Source: Dechloromonas denitrificans
GTDB lineage: Bacteria; Pseudomonadota; Gammaproteobacteria; Burkholderiales; Rhodocyclaceae
Direction of reading: 5' to 3'
Assembly: GCF_001551835.1 (NCBI RefSeq)
Contig: NZ_LODL01000013.1
Location: 1-64,000, forward strand
Length of the DNA: 64,000 bases
Both the position numbers and the translations under genes were made by a program. This document shows positions 25,702-35,952 of this stretch, in pieces; the first letter of the stretch is position 1; each line of letters begins with the position of its first letter. The notes under the pieces were generated by a model, which had not been told where the DNA came from, ran no database searches, and worked only from the letters and a program-made list of their open reading frames with translations.

Positions 25702-26859
25702 ATGACGACGGACTCAAGGATGGGCATTCGGCTGGCCCAGTTGCATCTTTACGTCGATATCCATCTCCACGACCGCTACCTGGCGCCACCGCTGACCCTG
25801 GTCGTTGCCGCGCTGTTGACCAACTGGGTGCCGGTGCTGCATGCGGTGGTTTGGGCTGGACTCGAATTGCTGATCATCGCCAACTACATCCGCGTTTATC
25901 GGGTCTTCAAGCGCAGCGACGTACAGCCCCGTGACGAGCCGCAATGGGCAAATCGCATCGCGCTGGCGCATGGGGCGCACATGCTGGCTTGGTCATCGCT
26001 CGTCTTCTGGGCCTGGCAGCCGGAGAGCTTTCCCAGCCTGATCTTCATCATGCTGGTGCACATCGGCCTGATCGCCTTGACTGCCTCGATGAGCAACGCC
26101 CATCTGCGCCTGCTCACGCTCGACATGATCTTTCCGGTGCTCGCCCTGATCGGACTGCCGCTGCTCGAACTGAACTGGTTCAATCTTGGCCTGAGCCTGC
26201 TCGGCGGTGGCTTTACCGCGCTGATGATCCAGGTTGGCCGGCAGATCAATGCCTACTCGACGGAAGCCCTGCAACTGCGCCAGCGCAACGAGATCCTGAT
26301 CCAGGAGCTGGAGTCGCAGGCCTCGCGGGATTCGCTGACCGGCATCGTCAACCGCCGCTATTTCCTGGCCGCCGCCGACAAGCATTTGCAGGCGGCGCGC
26401 GAACATGGCAATCCGCTGGCACTGATGATCATCGATCTCGACCACTTTAAGCAGGTCAATGACCAATATGGCCATCTGGGTGGCGATGAAGTGCTGGTGG
26501 CGGTCGTCGATGCCTGTGTCCAGCATCTGCGGACGGGTGATTGTTTCGGCCGTCTGGGCGGCGAGGAATTCGCGCTGCTCTTGCCCGATTCCTCATTGCC
26601 CGAAGCGCTGGAAACAGCGGAACGGCTGCGCCAGGCGACCGAGGCGCTGGTGCTGACAGTGCAGGGCAATATCGTGCGACCGACGATCAGCATCGGCGTT
26701 ACGCTGCTGCAAGCCGGCGACAGCAGCCTGTCCAGCCTGATGCATCGGGCCGATCTGGCGATGTATGCCGCCAAGACGCAGGGGCGGAACCGGGTGGTCT
26801 GTGACGAGCAGGCACGGGCGCCCAACCAGGGCGCGGCCGAGCCTGTCTTGCAGACCTAG
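25702..26859 (+). CDS. Membrane-bound diguanylate cyclase (GGEEF)
   Basis: 385 residues. The N-terminal 190 residues carry about six hydrophobic segments (for example YLAPPLTLVVAALLTNWVPV, LIFIMLVHIGLIALTAS), a MASE-type sensor of unknown ligand. A coiled linker leads to a GGDEF domain (about 205-365): DSLTGIVNRRYF, IIDLDHFKQVNDQYGHLGGD and active-site GGEEF. An inhibitory I-site RTGD lies exactly five residues before GGEEF, so the enzyme should make cyclic-di-GMP with product feedback. Its end overlaps the convergent trmA end by 4 bp. Confidence 0.92.
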   Translation: MTTDSRMGIRLAQLHLYVDIHLHDRYLAPPLTLVVAALLTNWVPVLHAVVWAGLELLIIANYIRVYRVFKRSDVQPRDEPQWANRIALAHGAHMLAWSSLVFWAWQPESFPSLIFIMLVHIGLIALTASMSNAHLRLLTLDMIFPVLALIGLPLLELNWFNLGLSLLGGGFTALMIQVGRQINAYSTEALQLRQRNEILIQELESQASRDSLTGIVNRRYFLAAADKHLQAAREHGNPLALMIIDLDHFKQVNDQYGHLGGDEVLVAVVDACVQHLRTGDCFGRLGGEEFALLLPDSSLPEALETAERLRQATEALVLTVQGNIVRPTISIGVTLLQAGDSSLSSLMHRADLAMYAAKTQGRNRVVCDEQARAPNQGAAEPVLQT

Positions 26860-27950
26860 GCCTGGCGCCGGGTGAGCAGTAGGCCGCACTCCAGATGGTG
26901 CGTATAGGGAAACTGGTCGAAGACGGCCGAGGCACTGACCGTATGCGTAGCCTGTAGCGCTGCGACGTTTTCCTGCAAGGTCTGCGGGTTGCAGGAGATG
27001 TACAGGATATTGTCGAAACCGCTGGCGAATTCGAGGGTCGTCGCATCCAGCCCGCTACGCGGCGGATCGACGAAAAGCGTCGAAAAGCGGTAATTGGTAA
27101 GGTCGATGTCCTTCATGCGCTTGAGCACTTCGCGACCGGCCAGGACATCGCTGATTTCCTCGCTGGAGGCCCGGACCAGCGCGACATTGTCGACGCTGTT
27201 GGCAGCGATGTTGTACTGCGCCGCATGAACCGATGACTTGCTGACTTCGGTCGCCAGTACCTTGTCGAACAGCGGGGCGAGGGCCATCGTGAAATTGCCG
27301 TTGCCGCAATACAGTTCGAGCAGGTCGCCGCCCAGCGTTGCTGCCCGGGCGCAGGCCCAGCCGAGCATCTGCCGGTTTACGCCGCCATTGGGCTGGGTAA
27401 AGCTGCCCTCGATCTGCTGATAGCGCAACTGGCGCCCGTTCAGTTCGAACTCCTCCAGCAACCAGTCGCGGTCGAGCACCACCTTCTGACCGCGGCTGCG
27501 CCCGATGACCTGGATGCCGAGATCGGCCGCCAGATCGCGGGCCGCCAGTTCCCAGCCCTCGCCGAGGCGGCGGTGGTAAATCAGCGTGACCATCAGTTCG
27601 CCACTCAAGGTGGAGAGAAAATCGGCCTGGAACAGCCCGCTGCGTAGCATCTGGCTGGCGCGCAGATGCTCCATCAGGCGCGGCATCAAGCCGCAGATCG
27701 ACGTCGACGCCATCGGGAAATGCTCGATCATCACCGGCTGCTTCGGGTTTTCCGGGTCGAACATCGCGTAATTCACGTCATCGCCCTGATGCCAGATGCG
27801 AAATTCGGCACGCATCCGGTAATGCTCGGGGGCGGAGGCGAATACCTCCGGCTCCGGGATGGCAAACGGTGCGAAGTCGCGCTTGAATTGGGCGACCTTG
27901 TCGGCGAGCTGGATGGCGTAATTGGTGGGATCGATGCTGGGTAATGGCAT
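26856..27950 (-). CDS. trmA: tRNA (uracil-54-C5)-methyltransferase
   Basis: Makes ribothymidine-54 in the T-loop of tRNAs using S-adenosylmethionine. 364 residues, the normal length for TrmA and without the TRAM domain of RlmD. Motifs: RMRAEFRIWHQGDDVNYAMF at the N-terminus, SAM loop LLELYCGNGNFT, DPPRSGLD, the nucleophile in YISCNPQTLQEN and the general base in THHLECGLLL. It is convergent with the diguanylate cyclase gene, with stop codons overlapping. Confidence 0.96.
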   Translation of the reverse strand: MPLPSIDPTNYAIQLADKVAQFKRDFAPFAIPEPEVFASAPEHYRMRAEFRIWHQGDDVNYAMFDPENPKQPVMIEHFPMASTSICGLMPRLMEHLRASQMLRSGLFQADFLSTLSGELMVTLIYHRRLGEGWELAARDLAADLGIQVIGRSRGQKVVLDRDWLLEEFELNGRQLRYQQIEGSFTQPNGGVNRQMLGWACARAATLGGDLLELYCGNGNFTMALAPLFDKVLATEVSKSSVHAAQYNIAANSVDNVALVRASSEEISDVLAGREVLKRMKDIDLTNYRFSTLFVDPPRSGLDATTLEFASGFDNILYISCNPQTLQENVAALQATHTVSASAVFDQFPYTHHLECGLLLTRRQA

Positions 27951-28336
27951 GGTTTGAGCGGTATGAAGCGGTTTTCGGCCGAAAAGCCTGACACAGTGAG
28001 CGGAAATCAGCTTGCCCGGAGATGCGGACAGTCAGGCGACGGCGGAATATACGCTGGTATACCTGTTTGGGGGTGTTTTTGGTGGCAAATTAGCTGCTTT
28101 TAACTGACTCCTGTCGCCAGCGATGGGGTGCCAAGCGTGCGCCGATCATCACACTGCAAGTGTGCCATTCGAAACGGCTACTTCTGACTGGAGCAGGAGC
28201 TCCTGCAAGTTAATTGTCGTGATAGTTAACTATTGATTTTTGTCATAAAGTCGTCCGCGATCGATATCGTAAAATTATCATTTGTAATATTAATTTCAAT
28301 TAACGCGTGGTTTTAGCCAAGGTGAGATAAGCAGAT
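27951..28336. other. 386-bp intergenic region with several dyads
   Basis: No gene seen. It holds the trmA promoter side on the left and the response-regulator leader on the right. Visible structures are CACACT-GCA-AGTGTG (28150-28164), a perfect 14-bp palindrome GCAGGAGCTCCTGC (28193-28206), and AGTTAA-N12-TTAACT just after it. The last 130 bp are AT-rich, and a sigma-54-like element lies at 28083. Confidence 0.6.
28083..28098 (+). promoter_or_regulatory. Candidate sigma-54 -24/-12 element
   Basis: TGGCAAATTAGCTGCT matches the sigma-54 pattern TGGCAC-N5-TTGCW, with the required GG-N10-GC spacing. The response-regulator start is about 230 bp downstream, so the leader would be long and would contain the dyads described for this region. 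One good match by eye is weak evidence. Confidence 0.35.
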
Positions 28337-29536
28337 ATGTTGAGGTTTGCACCCGGTGGTAATCATGGCAAAGGCAATCCTGCCAACGACGAACTGGCGC
28401 TAAGTGGTCGGGTATTGGTGGTTGATGATGATCAGGTCAGCAGGGCGATGCATCGGGCCATTTTGGCCAGGCGTTTCGATGTCCTGACCGCGTCTACGGG
28501 CAGCGAAGCGCTGGCTCTGTGCCAGCAGCAGCTCCCCGATCTGGTTCTGCTCGATGTTGAAATGCCGGTGCTTGACGGTTACGAGACCTGCCGCCTGTTG
28601 CGCAAATGGACGGGCATCCCGATCATTTTCGCAACTTCGCACCAATCCCTTGAAGAACACTTGAAAGCATACGATGTTGGCGGCAACGACATCGTGACCA
28701 AGCCGGTCAGCAGCGAGATTCTGCTGCGCAAAGTTACTGTTGCAATTTCCCAATACCGGGCAGCTGAATCCCTGGTCGAGGAAAAAAAGGCCGTTGAAAA
28801 AATGGCCATGGCTTTTCTGTCAAGCGCGAGCCAGAGTGGCACCCTGATGAATTTCATGCGGTCAAGCATCGTCTGCCAGGATTACCACGCCTTGGCCAAC
28901 GAACTTTTGGCGGCCACCCGGGACTTTGGCCTGAGCTGTCTCGTCCAGATCCGGCATCAAGGTGACTGCACGGCAGTGACGGCGCGTGGCGCGTTGTCGC
29001 CACTGGAGATCGCCATTCTTGAAAACGCTTCGGAAATGGGGCGGGTATTCCAGTTCAAGCAGCGTCTGGTAGTGAATAACGATAGGGTCTCTATCGTTGT
29101 TCAGGATATGCCGAACGAAGCAGACGATCCGGTACACGCTGGCGGGTTACGCGATAACCTGGTCATTTTGTCTGAAGCAGCTGAAGCTTTTGCTGTGAAT
29201 GTGGATATGCGCCTGGAGGCACAGAAGCGTGCCGAACAACTGCAAATTGCGCTGAGCGGGGCAGAGGCCGCCTTGAACGAACTCGCTGAAAACCAGCGCG
29301 CGATGCTGATGGACACCCGCTTGCTGTTGCAGGAGTTGATTGACGATATCGAGAAAACCTATACCTGGCTAAACACCAGCCAGGCACAAGAAACGACGAT
29401 CAATTCGACGATGGAGCATGCGGTGCAACGCGTTCTCGGCCGGCTGGGCAGAGGCGGTGATTTCGATACCCTGTTCGCCCAGGTCATGCAGGCCTTGAGT
29501 GCCGGCCGTGGGGAGAACTTGATTGAGTTGTTTTAG
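28337..29536 (+). CDS. Orphan response regulator with receiver, GAF-like and coiled-coil regions
   Basis: 399 residues. Receiver domain at about 25-140: acidic triad VVDDD (30-32), phosphoacceptor D73 in LVLLDVEMPVLDGYE, and conserved lysine in DIVTKPVS (K122). After a coiled linker comes a region (about 160-290) that looks like a divergent GAF-type fold, and the last 100 residues are helical and coiled (EAQKRAEQLQIALSGAEAALNEL). There is no DNA-binding or enzymatic output domain, so it probably acts by protein contact. No histidine kinase is adjacent. Its function is unknown. Confidence 0.85.
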   Translation: MLRFAPGGNHGKGNPANDELALSGRVLVVDDDQVSRAMHRAILARRFDVLTASTGSEALALCQQQLPDLVLLDVEMPVLDGYETCRLLRKWTGIPIIFATSHQSLEEHLKAYDVGGNDIVTKPVSSEILLRKVTVAISQYRAAESLVEEKKAVEKMAMAFLSSASQSGTLMNFMRSSIVCQDYHALANELLAATRDFGLSCLVQIRHQGDCTAVTARGALSPLEIAILENASEMGRVFQFKQRLVVNNDRVSIVVQDMPNEADDPVHAGGLRDNLVILSEAAEAFAVNVDMRLEAQKRAEQLQIALSGAEAALNELAENQRAMLMDTRLLLQELIDDIEKTYTWLNTSQAQETTINSTMEHAVQRVLGRLGRGGDFDTLFAQVMQALSAGRGENLIELF

Positions 29537-29552
29537 CGCTTCGAGGCCTGAT

Positions 29553-30029
29553 TTATTTTTTCCACTTCGCCCACGGGTCTGAGTCGCTGGAAGCAGAGGG
29601 ATTTGAATAACTCGACCGACGCTTGCCTGAGCCGGAAGGATAGGCTGCTCCCGAGTCATGCAGAGCGGCTTTCCTGGCCCGCTTTTCGCGCAATCTTTCG
29701 GCATCTTCCAGGCTTAACTCAGCGGGCTCGCCCGGTATTTGATCCGGCGGCACAATGCGGTCCCGTGGTGGCAGTTCGAACTGCTCGGCCGAGGCACGCG
29801 GCAGGCTTTTGAACTGGTACAAGTAGAAGGCTTCGACTTTCTCACGTGCCCAATCCGTTTTTTTAAGGAATTTCACGCTGGAGTCGATGCTGGGGTTGCT
29901 CTTGAAACAATTGATATTCAAGTAAGCAAAGAGAATCTCAAAACCGTAGTAATCAACTATTTCCGTTAACAGGTTTTTTAAGCTAAGACCGTGGAGCGGG
30001 TTGTTCTTGTAATTTATATCAGTGTTCAT
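29553..30029 (-). CDS. VF530/DUF2132-family protein with C-terminal extension
   Basis: 158 residues. Residues 1-75 match the VF530 family well: [39 protein letters not shown] and [16 protein letters not shown]530 is a small DNA-binding fold of unknown role, normally about 70-90 residues. Here an extra roughly 80-residue tail is charged and disordered-looking ([15 protein letters not shown], then a Ser-rich region ending DPWAKWKK). ATG 30029 gives the family N-terminus; a longer frame upstream is low-complexity and unlikely to be coding. The region is less GC-rich than its surroundings. Confidence 0.8.
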   Translation of the reverse strand: MNTDINYKNNPLHGLSLKNLLTEIVDYYGFEILFAYLNINCFKSNPSIDSSVKFLKKTDWAREKVEAFYLYQFKSLPRASAEQFELPPRDRIVPPDQIPGEPAELSLEDAERLREKRARKAALHDSGAAYPSGSGKRRSSYSNPSASSDSDPWAKWKK

Positions 30030-30120
30030 GGCGATGCGGGGGCTGGGATAAGTCCGCCATTGTACCTGCCGCAGCCGGAGGGCTCGATGCCCCCCGGCCT
30101 CGCCTGAGTCGGTCGTAGAT

Positions 30121-30975
30121 TCAGTCGACCGACCGGCCAAGCGCCAGTGCGTGATGGCGCAGGTGATCCTCGATGAAGCTGGCGATGAAGTAATAGCTGT
30201 GGTCGTAGCCCGCTTGCCGGCGCAGGGTCAGCGGATGGCTGCTGGCCTTGGCAGCGGCTTCGAGGGTTTCCGGTTTCAGTTGCGTGATCAGGAAATCGTC
30301 GCGGTCGCCTTGGTCGATCAGGATGGACAGGCGTTCAGTCGCCTCGGCCAGCAAGGCACTGGCATCCCAGGCGCGCCACTGTGAACGTTCTTCGCCGAGG
30401 TAACGGGAAAACGCCTTTTCGCCCCAGGGTACCGTCATCGGGTTGCAGATTGGCGCGAAGGCCGAGACCGACCGGTAGCGCCCGGGATTACGGAGGGCGC
30501 AGACCAGCGCGCCGTGGCCGCCCATCGAATGTCCGCTGATGCCGCGCTGCTCGGATACCGGAAAGCTGGCTTCGATCAGTGCCGGCAGTTCGTGCACTAC
30601 ATAGTCGTGCATCCGGTAATGCTGCGCCCACGGGGCTTGCGTCGCGTTCAGGTAGAACCCGGCGCCGTGGCCGAAATCCCAGCCGCCATCCGGATCGCCC
30701 GGCACCTCGGCGCCACGCGGGCTGGTATCGGGGGCGACGATGACGATACCCAGTTCGGCTGCCATGCGCTGGGCGCCGGCCTTCTGCATGAAGTTTTCAT
30801 CGGTGCAGCTGAGGCCGGACAGCCAGTACAGCACCGGCAGCTTTTCGCCTTGCTCGATCTGCGGCGGCAGATAGACGGCGAACACCATGTCGCAGTTGAG
30901 CGTGCTGGAGCGATGCCGGTAGCGCTTGTGCCAGCCGCCGAAGCTTTTCTGGCAGGATATGTTTTCGAGCGTCAT
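30121..30975 (-). CDS. fghA: S-formylglutathione hydrolase
   Basis: Hydrolyses S-formylglutathione to formate and glutathione, the second step of formaldehyde detoxification. 284 residues, an esterase D-type alpha/beta hydrolase. Signatures: [31 protein letters not shown], nucleophile elbow [13 protein letters not shown], and the catalytic His region [16 protein letters not shown]. The gene follows adhC by 12 bp, the standard pair. Confidence 0.96.
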   Translation of the reverse strand: MTLENISCQKSFGGWHKRYRHRSSTLNCDMVFAVYLPPQIEQGEKLPVLYWLSGLSCTDENFMQKAGAQRMAAELGIVIVAPDTSPRGAEVPGDPDGGWDFGHGAGFYLNATQAPWAQHYRMHDYVVHELPALIEASFPVSEQRGISGHSMGGHGALVCALRNPGRYRSVSAFAPICNPMTVPWGEKAFSRYLGEERSQWRAWDASALLAEATERLSILIDQGDRDDFLITQLKPETLEAAAKASSHPLTLRRQAGYDHSYYFIASFIEDHLRHHALALGRSVD

Positions 30976-30987
30976 GCCTTCCCCCGC

Positions 30988-32172
<1,185 letters not shown>

Positions 32173-32231
32173 TCAAGGATTGATTGTTGCTGTATGGGGA
32201 TAATCGCCGTCCGCAACCAGGAGCACCAAAA

Positions 32232-33119
32232 ATGAGTCGTTGGGAAGGGCTGGACGAGTTTGTCGCCGTCGCCGAGTGCGGCAGCTTTTCCCGGGCAGCC
32301 GAGCGTCTGCGCCTGTCGTCCTCGCATGTCAGCCGGAAGGTGGCGTTGCTCGAAGACCGTTTGCAGGCGCGCCTGCTTTACCGGACGACGCGCCGCGTGT
32401 CGCTGACCGAAGCCGGGCAGAGCTTTTTCGCCCGCTGCCAGCGCCTGATCGAGGAGCGTGACGAAGCTTTCCTGAGTATCGGCGACCTGCAGAGCGCGCC
32501 GAGCGGCCTGTTGCGGATGACCGCGGCGGTGGCTTACGGCGAGCGCTTCATTGTGCCGCTGGCCAACGAGTTTATGGCCCGCCACCCGCAACTGAAGCTG
32601 GAGATCGAACTGACCAACCGGACGCTGGACATGGTGCAGGAGGGTTTCGACCTGGCCATCCGCCTCGGTCGCCTCAACGAATCCAGCCTGGTCGCTACCC
32701 GTATCGCGCCGCGCGTCATGTACCTGTGCGCCAGCCCGGCCTACCTCGAACGCTACGGCCGGCCGCACACGCTGTCGGAACTCGGCCGCCACAATTGTCT
32801 GATCGGCACCGGCGACACCTGGAGCTTTCAGCAGGATGGCCGCGAATTCCAGTTCCGGCCGAGCGGCAACTGGCGCTGCAACAGTGGTCAGGCAGTGCTT
32901 GATGCAGCATTGCGCGGCTTCGGCCTGTGTCAGTTGCCCGATTATTACGTGCTCGATCTACTGCGGCGCGGCGACTTGATCTCGCTGCTCGGTGTCCACC
33001 AGCCGCCGAATGCCGCCGTGTGGGCCGTCTACCCGCAGCGGCGTTATGCCTTGCCCAAGGTGCGTTTATTGATCGAGGCGCTGAAGACCGGGCTGGCGCT
33101 TTGCCCGGAATATTGCTGA
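32232..33119 (+). CDS. LysR-family transcriptional regulator, divergent from frmA
   Basis: 295 residues. N-terminal winged HTH (WEGLDEFVAVAECGSFSRAA, LSSSHVSRKVALLEDRL, LLYRTTRRVSLTEAG) and a C-terminal effector domain (GLLRMTAAVAYGERFIVPL, LAIRLGRLNESSLVATRI). AGGAG lies 9 nt before the ATG at 32232. Its position 128 bp from frmA, in the opposite direction, makes it the likely activator of the frmA-fghA operon, an inference from layout only. Confidence 0.88.
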   Translation: MSRWEGLDEFVAVAECGSFSRAAERLRLSSSHVSRKVALLEDRLQARLLYRTTRRVSLTEAGQSFFARCQRLIEERDEAFLSIGDLQSAPSGLLRMTAAVAYGERFIVPLANEFMARHPQLKLEIELTNRTLDMVQEGFDLAIRLGRLNESSLVATRIAPRVMYLCASPAYLERYGRPHTLSELGRHNCLIGTGDTWSFQQDGREFQFRPSGNWRCNSGQAVLDAALRGFGLCQLPDYYVLDLLRRGDLISLLGVHQPPNAAVWAVYPQRRYALPKVRLLIEALKTGLALCPEYC

Positions 33120-33169
33120 AGGCTGGCGCCGGCGCGGCATGAAGCCGTGATCCCAGTGCCGCGGTGCAC

Positions 33170-33214
33170 TACGCAATTCATCGTATTTCCGCTCGCCGGT
33201 CCGCCCCGTAATCT
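33170..33214 (+). promoter_or_regulatory. urtB promoter: NarL-type dyad plus -10 element
   Basis: The dyad TACGCAATTCATCGTA (33170-33185) is followed by TAATCT (33209-33214), with 27 nt between the second half-site and the hexamer, as before urtA. The next 14 nt (CGCTGCACTGCA core) are also the same in both. Over 60 aligned bases without gaps, 42 match, and nearly all matches fall in these blocks. Confidence 0.6.
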
Positions 33215-33249
33215 GTCGCTGCACTGCACAAATTGCGGACGGACCCTTG

Positions 33250-34827
33250 ATGAAAAAAACTTTAATAGCCTTACTGCTTTGCGCCGCGACTTTGCCGGCG
33301 CAGGCCGTGCTCGACCCGGCGCCGGTGCGCCAGCTGGCGGCCGAAGACTCCAGCGCCAAGGTCGCCGCCATCCGGCAACTGACCCAGACCGCCGACCCGG
33401 ACGCCGTGCGCGTCCTGAAAGCCATGGCCGAGGACAGCCTGTTCCTGGCCGGCGACAAGGTCGTCATCATCGAAGGCGAGCAGGCTTTCGACGCGACCAG
33501 CGGTGAAGCGATCAAGATGCCGGCCAACCCGGAGAGTCCTACGGTTAACAACCGGATTCGGGGCGAATTGGCCAGCGCGCTGGCGGCCCTGAAACTGTTC
33601 GACGCCGATGTTGGCGTCCGCCTCGCCTCGGCCCAGAAACTGCAAAGCCAGGTGACGCCGGAAATGGCGCCGCTGCTGGCGCGCGCCCTGAACCAGGAAA
33701 GTGATGCGCAGATAAAGGCGCTGCTGACCCTGGCCCACGCCCAGGCCAACCTGGCCAATACCGATCCGGCCGCTCGGCTGGAGGCGGTCAAGGCGTTGGC
33801 CGAAACTTCCTCGCCGACCATCAAGAGCGTGCTGCTGCCGCTGACCGAGAAAGCCGGCGAGCCCGACGACAAGGTGCGCTACGAAGCCATTGCCGCCGTG
33901 AAGGCCATCGACAGCCGGCTGGCCATGGCCGAGAACGTCGGCCGCGCCTTTTCCGGCCTGTCGCTCGGCAGCATCCTGCTGCTCGGCGCACTCGGCCTGG
34001 CCATCACCTACGGCGTCATGGGCATCATCAACATGGCGCACGGCGAGCTGCTGATGGTTGGCGCCTACGCCACCTACGGCATGCAGAGCCTGTTCCGCGC
34101 CTTTGCACCGGACTACATCGACTGGTACCTGCCGGCCGCCATCCCGGTTGCCTTCTTCGCCGCCGCGCTGGTCGGCGTCGTCATGGAACGCACGGTGATC
34201 CGCTGGCTCTACGGCCGCACGCTGGAAACCCTGCTTGCCACCTGGGGCCTGTCGCTGGTGCTGATCCAGTCGGCCCGCGTGCTGTTCGGCGCGCAGAACG
34301 TCGAAGTGTCGAACCCGAGCTGGATGTCGGGCGGTATCGAAGTCATGCCCAACCTGATCCTGCCGTGGAACCGCATCATCATCGTCGGCTTCGCGATGTT
34401 CGTTCTTTTCCTCGTCTGGGTGCTGATGAACCGGACCCGGCTCGGCATGTTCGTCCGCGCCGTGACGCAGAACCGGGCGATGGCCGGTTGCGTCGGCGTG
34501 CCGACGGCGCGTATTGACACCATGGCCTTCGCGCTCGGTGCCGGCATCGCCGGCCTGGGCGGCGTCGCGCTGTCGCAGATTTCCAACGTCGGCCCGGACA
34601 TGGGCCAAGGCTACATCGTCGATTCCTTCATGGTCGTCGTCGTCGGTGGCGTCGGGCAGCTGGCCGGCGCGGTCTGGGCGGCGCTTGGCCTCGGTATTTT
34701 CAGCAAGCTGCTCGAAGGCTGGGCCGGGGCAGTCATCGCCAAGATCAGCATCCTCGTCTGCATCATCATCTTCATCCAGAAACGGCCGCAGGGCATCTTC
34801 GCCCTCAAGGGCCGCTTCGTCGAGTAA
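33250..34827 (+). CDS. urtB: Urea ABC transporter permease UrtB
   Basis: 525 residues, the usual size for UrtB, larger than LivH. A signal peptide (TLIALLLCAATLPAQA) and a periplasmic helical region of about 200 residues precede a LivH-type permease with about eight helices: GLSLGSILLLGALGLAITYGVMGIINMAHGE, MVVVVGGVGQLAGAVWAALGLG (landmarks), and FIQKRPQGIFALKGRFVE at the end. ATG 33250 is preferred over the adjacent TTG. It starts the urtBCDE operon. Confidence 0.95.
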   Translation: MKKTLIALLLCAATLPAQAVLDPAPVRQLAAEDSSAKVAAIRQLTQTADPDAVRVLKAMAEDSLFLAGDKVVIIEGEQAFDATSGEAIKMPANPESPTVNNRIRGELASALAALKLFDADVGVRLASAQKLQSQVTPEMAPLLARALNQESDAQIKALLTLAHAQANLANTDPAARLEAVKALAETSSPTIKSVLLPLTEKAGEPDDKVRYEAIAAVKAIDSRLAMAENVGRAFSGLSLGSILLLGALGLAITYGVMGIINMAHGELLMVGAYATYGMQSLFRAFAPDYIDWYLPAAIPVAFFAAALVGVVMERTVIRWLYGRTLETLLATWGLSLVLIQSARVLFGAQNVEVSNPSWMSGGIEVMPNLILPWNRIIIVGFAMFVLFLVWVLMNRTRLGMFVRAVTQNRAMAGCVGVPTARIDTMAFALGAGIAGLGGVALSQISNVGPDMGQGYIVDSFMVVVVGGVGQLAGAVWAALGLGIFSKLLEGWAGAVIAKISILVCIIIFIQKRPQGIFALKGRFVE

Positions 34828-34836
34828 GGCTGAACC

Positions 34837-35952
34837 ATGCGCAAACCTCTCACCCTTCGAATTTTGTCCGCGCTGGACACGAAAAGCTGGATCGCCCTCG
34901 GCATCTTCCTCGCCCTGGCGCTGCTCGTCGTCCCGGTCCTCCACCTCAACTTTCCCGAAGATAGCGCTTTCCACGTCTCGACCTACGCCATCACGCTGAT
35001 CGGCAAGATCATGTGCTACGCGCTGGTGGCGGTGGCGATGGACCTGATCTGGGGCTACGGCGGCATCCTGTCGCTCGGCCACGGGCTGTTCTTCGCCCTC
35101 GGCGGCTACGCCTTCGGCATGTACCTGATGCGCCAGATCGGCCGCGACGGCAGCTACGGCGCCGACCTGCCGGACTTCATGGTCTTCCTCGACTGGAAGG
35201 AACTGCCCTGGTTCTGGCTCGGCAGCGACAGCTTCGGCTGGGCAAGTTTCCTGGTCCTCGCCGTGCCGGCTGTCGTCGCCTTCGTCTTCGGCTACTTCGC
35301 CTTCCGCTCGCGCATCAAGGGCGTCTATTTCTCGATCATCACCCAGGCCCTGACTTACGCCGCGATGCTGCTCTTCTTTCGCAACGAAACCGGCTTCGGC
35401 GGCAACAACGGTTTCACCGACTTCAAGCGCGTGCTCGGCGTCACCATCACCTCACCGGAAACCCGGCTGGTGCTGTTTGGCCTGACCGCCGTGATGCTCG
35501 CCGCCACGCTGGTTTTCGCCGCCTGGCTGGTCAAATCGAAGTTCGGCCGCGTGCTGACCGCCATCCGCGACGCCGAAAGCCGCGTCATGTTCATCGGCTA
35601 CAACCCGCTCTGGTACAAGCTGACCATCTGGGTGATCTCGGCCGTGCTGTGCGGCATTGCCGGCGCGCTCTACGTGCCCCAGGTCGGCATCATCAACCCA
35701 TCCGAAATGAGCCCCGGCAACTCGATCGAGATCGCCATCTGGGTCGCGGTCGGCGGGCGCGGCACGCTGATCGGCCCGATCATCGGTGCCTTCGTCGTCA
35801 ATCTGGCCAAAAGCTGGTTCACCGTCAGCTTCCCCGAATACTGGCTGTTCTTCCTCGGCCTGCTCTTCATCGTCGTGACGCTGTTGTTGCCGCAAGGCCT
35901 GGTCGGCCTGTGGAAGAAACTGATGGCCAAAAAAGAAGGAGCCGCAGCATGA
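34837..35952 (+). CDS. urtC: Urea ABC transporter permease UrtC
   Basis: 371 residues, LivM-type permease with about ten helices. Visible landmarks: MDLIWGYGGILSLGHGLFFALGGYAFGMY, NNGFTDFKRVLG, the EAA-like loop AIRDAESRVMFIGYNPLWYKL, and AVGGRGTLIGPIIGAFVVN. It forms the membrane channel with UrtB. It lies 9 bp after urtB and overlaps urtD by 4 bp (ATGA). Confidence 0.95.
   Translation: MRKPLTLRILSALDTKSWIALGIFLALALLVVPVLHLNFPEDSAFHVSTYAITLIGKIMCYALVAVAMDLIWGYGGILSLGHGLFFALGGYAFGMYLMRQIGRDGSYGADLPDFMVFLDWKELPWFWLGSDSFGWASFLVLAVPAVVAFVFGYFAFRSRIKGVYFSIITQALTYAAMLLFFRNETGFGGNNGFTDFKRVLGVTITSPETRLVLFGLTAVMLAATLVFAAWLVKSKFGRVLTAIRDAESRVMFIGYNPLWYKLTIWVISAVLCGIAGALYVPQVGIINPSEMSPGNSIEIAIWVAVGGRGTLIGPIIGAFVVNLAKSWFTVSFPEYWLFFLGLLFIVVTLLLPQGLVGLWKKLMAKKEGAAA

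Noticed and set aside
33209-33240. Sigma-54 promoter before urtB
   Set aside because: CTGCAC and TTGC blocks occur, but no GG-N10-GC spacing fits; the dyad plus -10 model explains the shared sequence better.
33271-35082. 603-codon open frame on the minus strand opposite urtB and urtC
   Set aside because: High GC removes stop codons from the antisense frame. The translation has no family features, while the plus-strand frames are textbook UrtB and UrtC.
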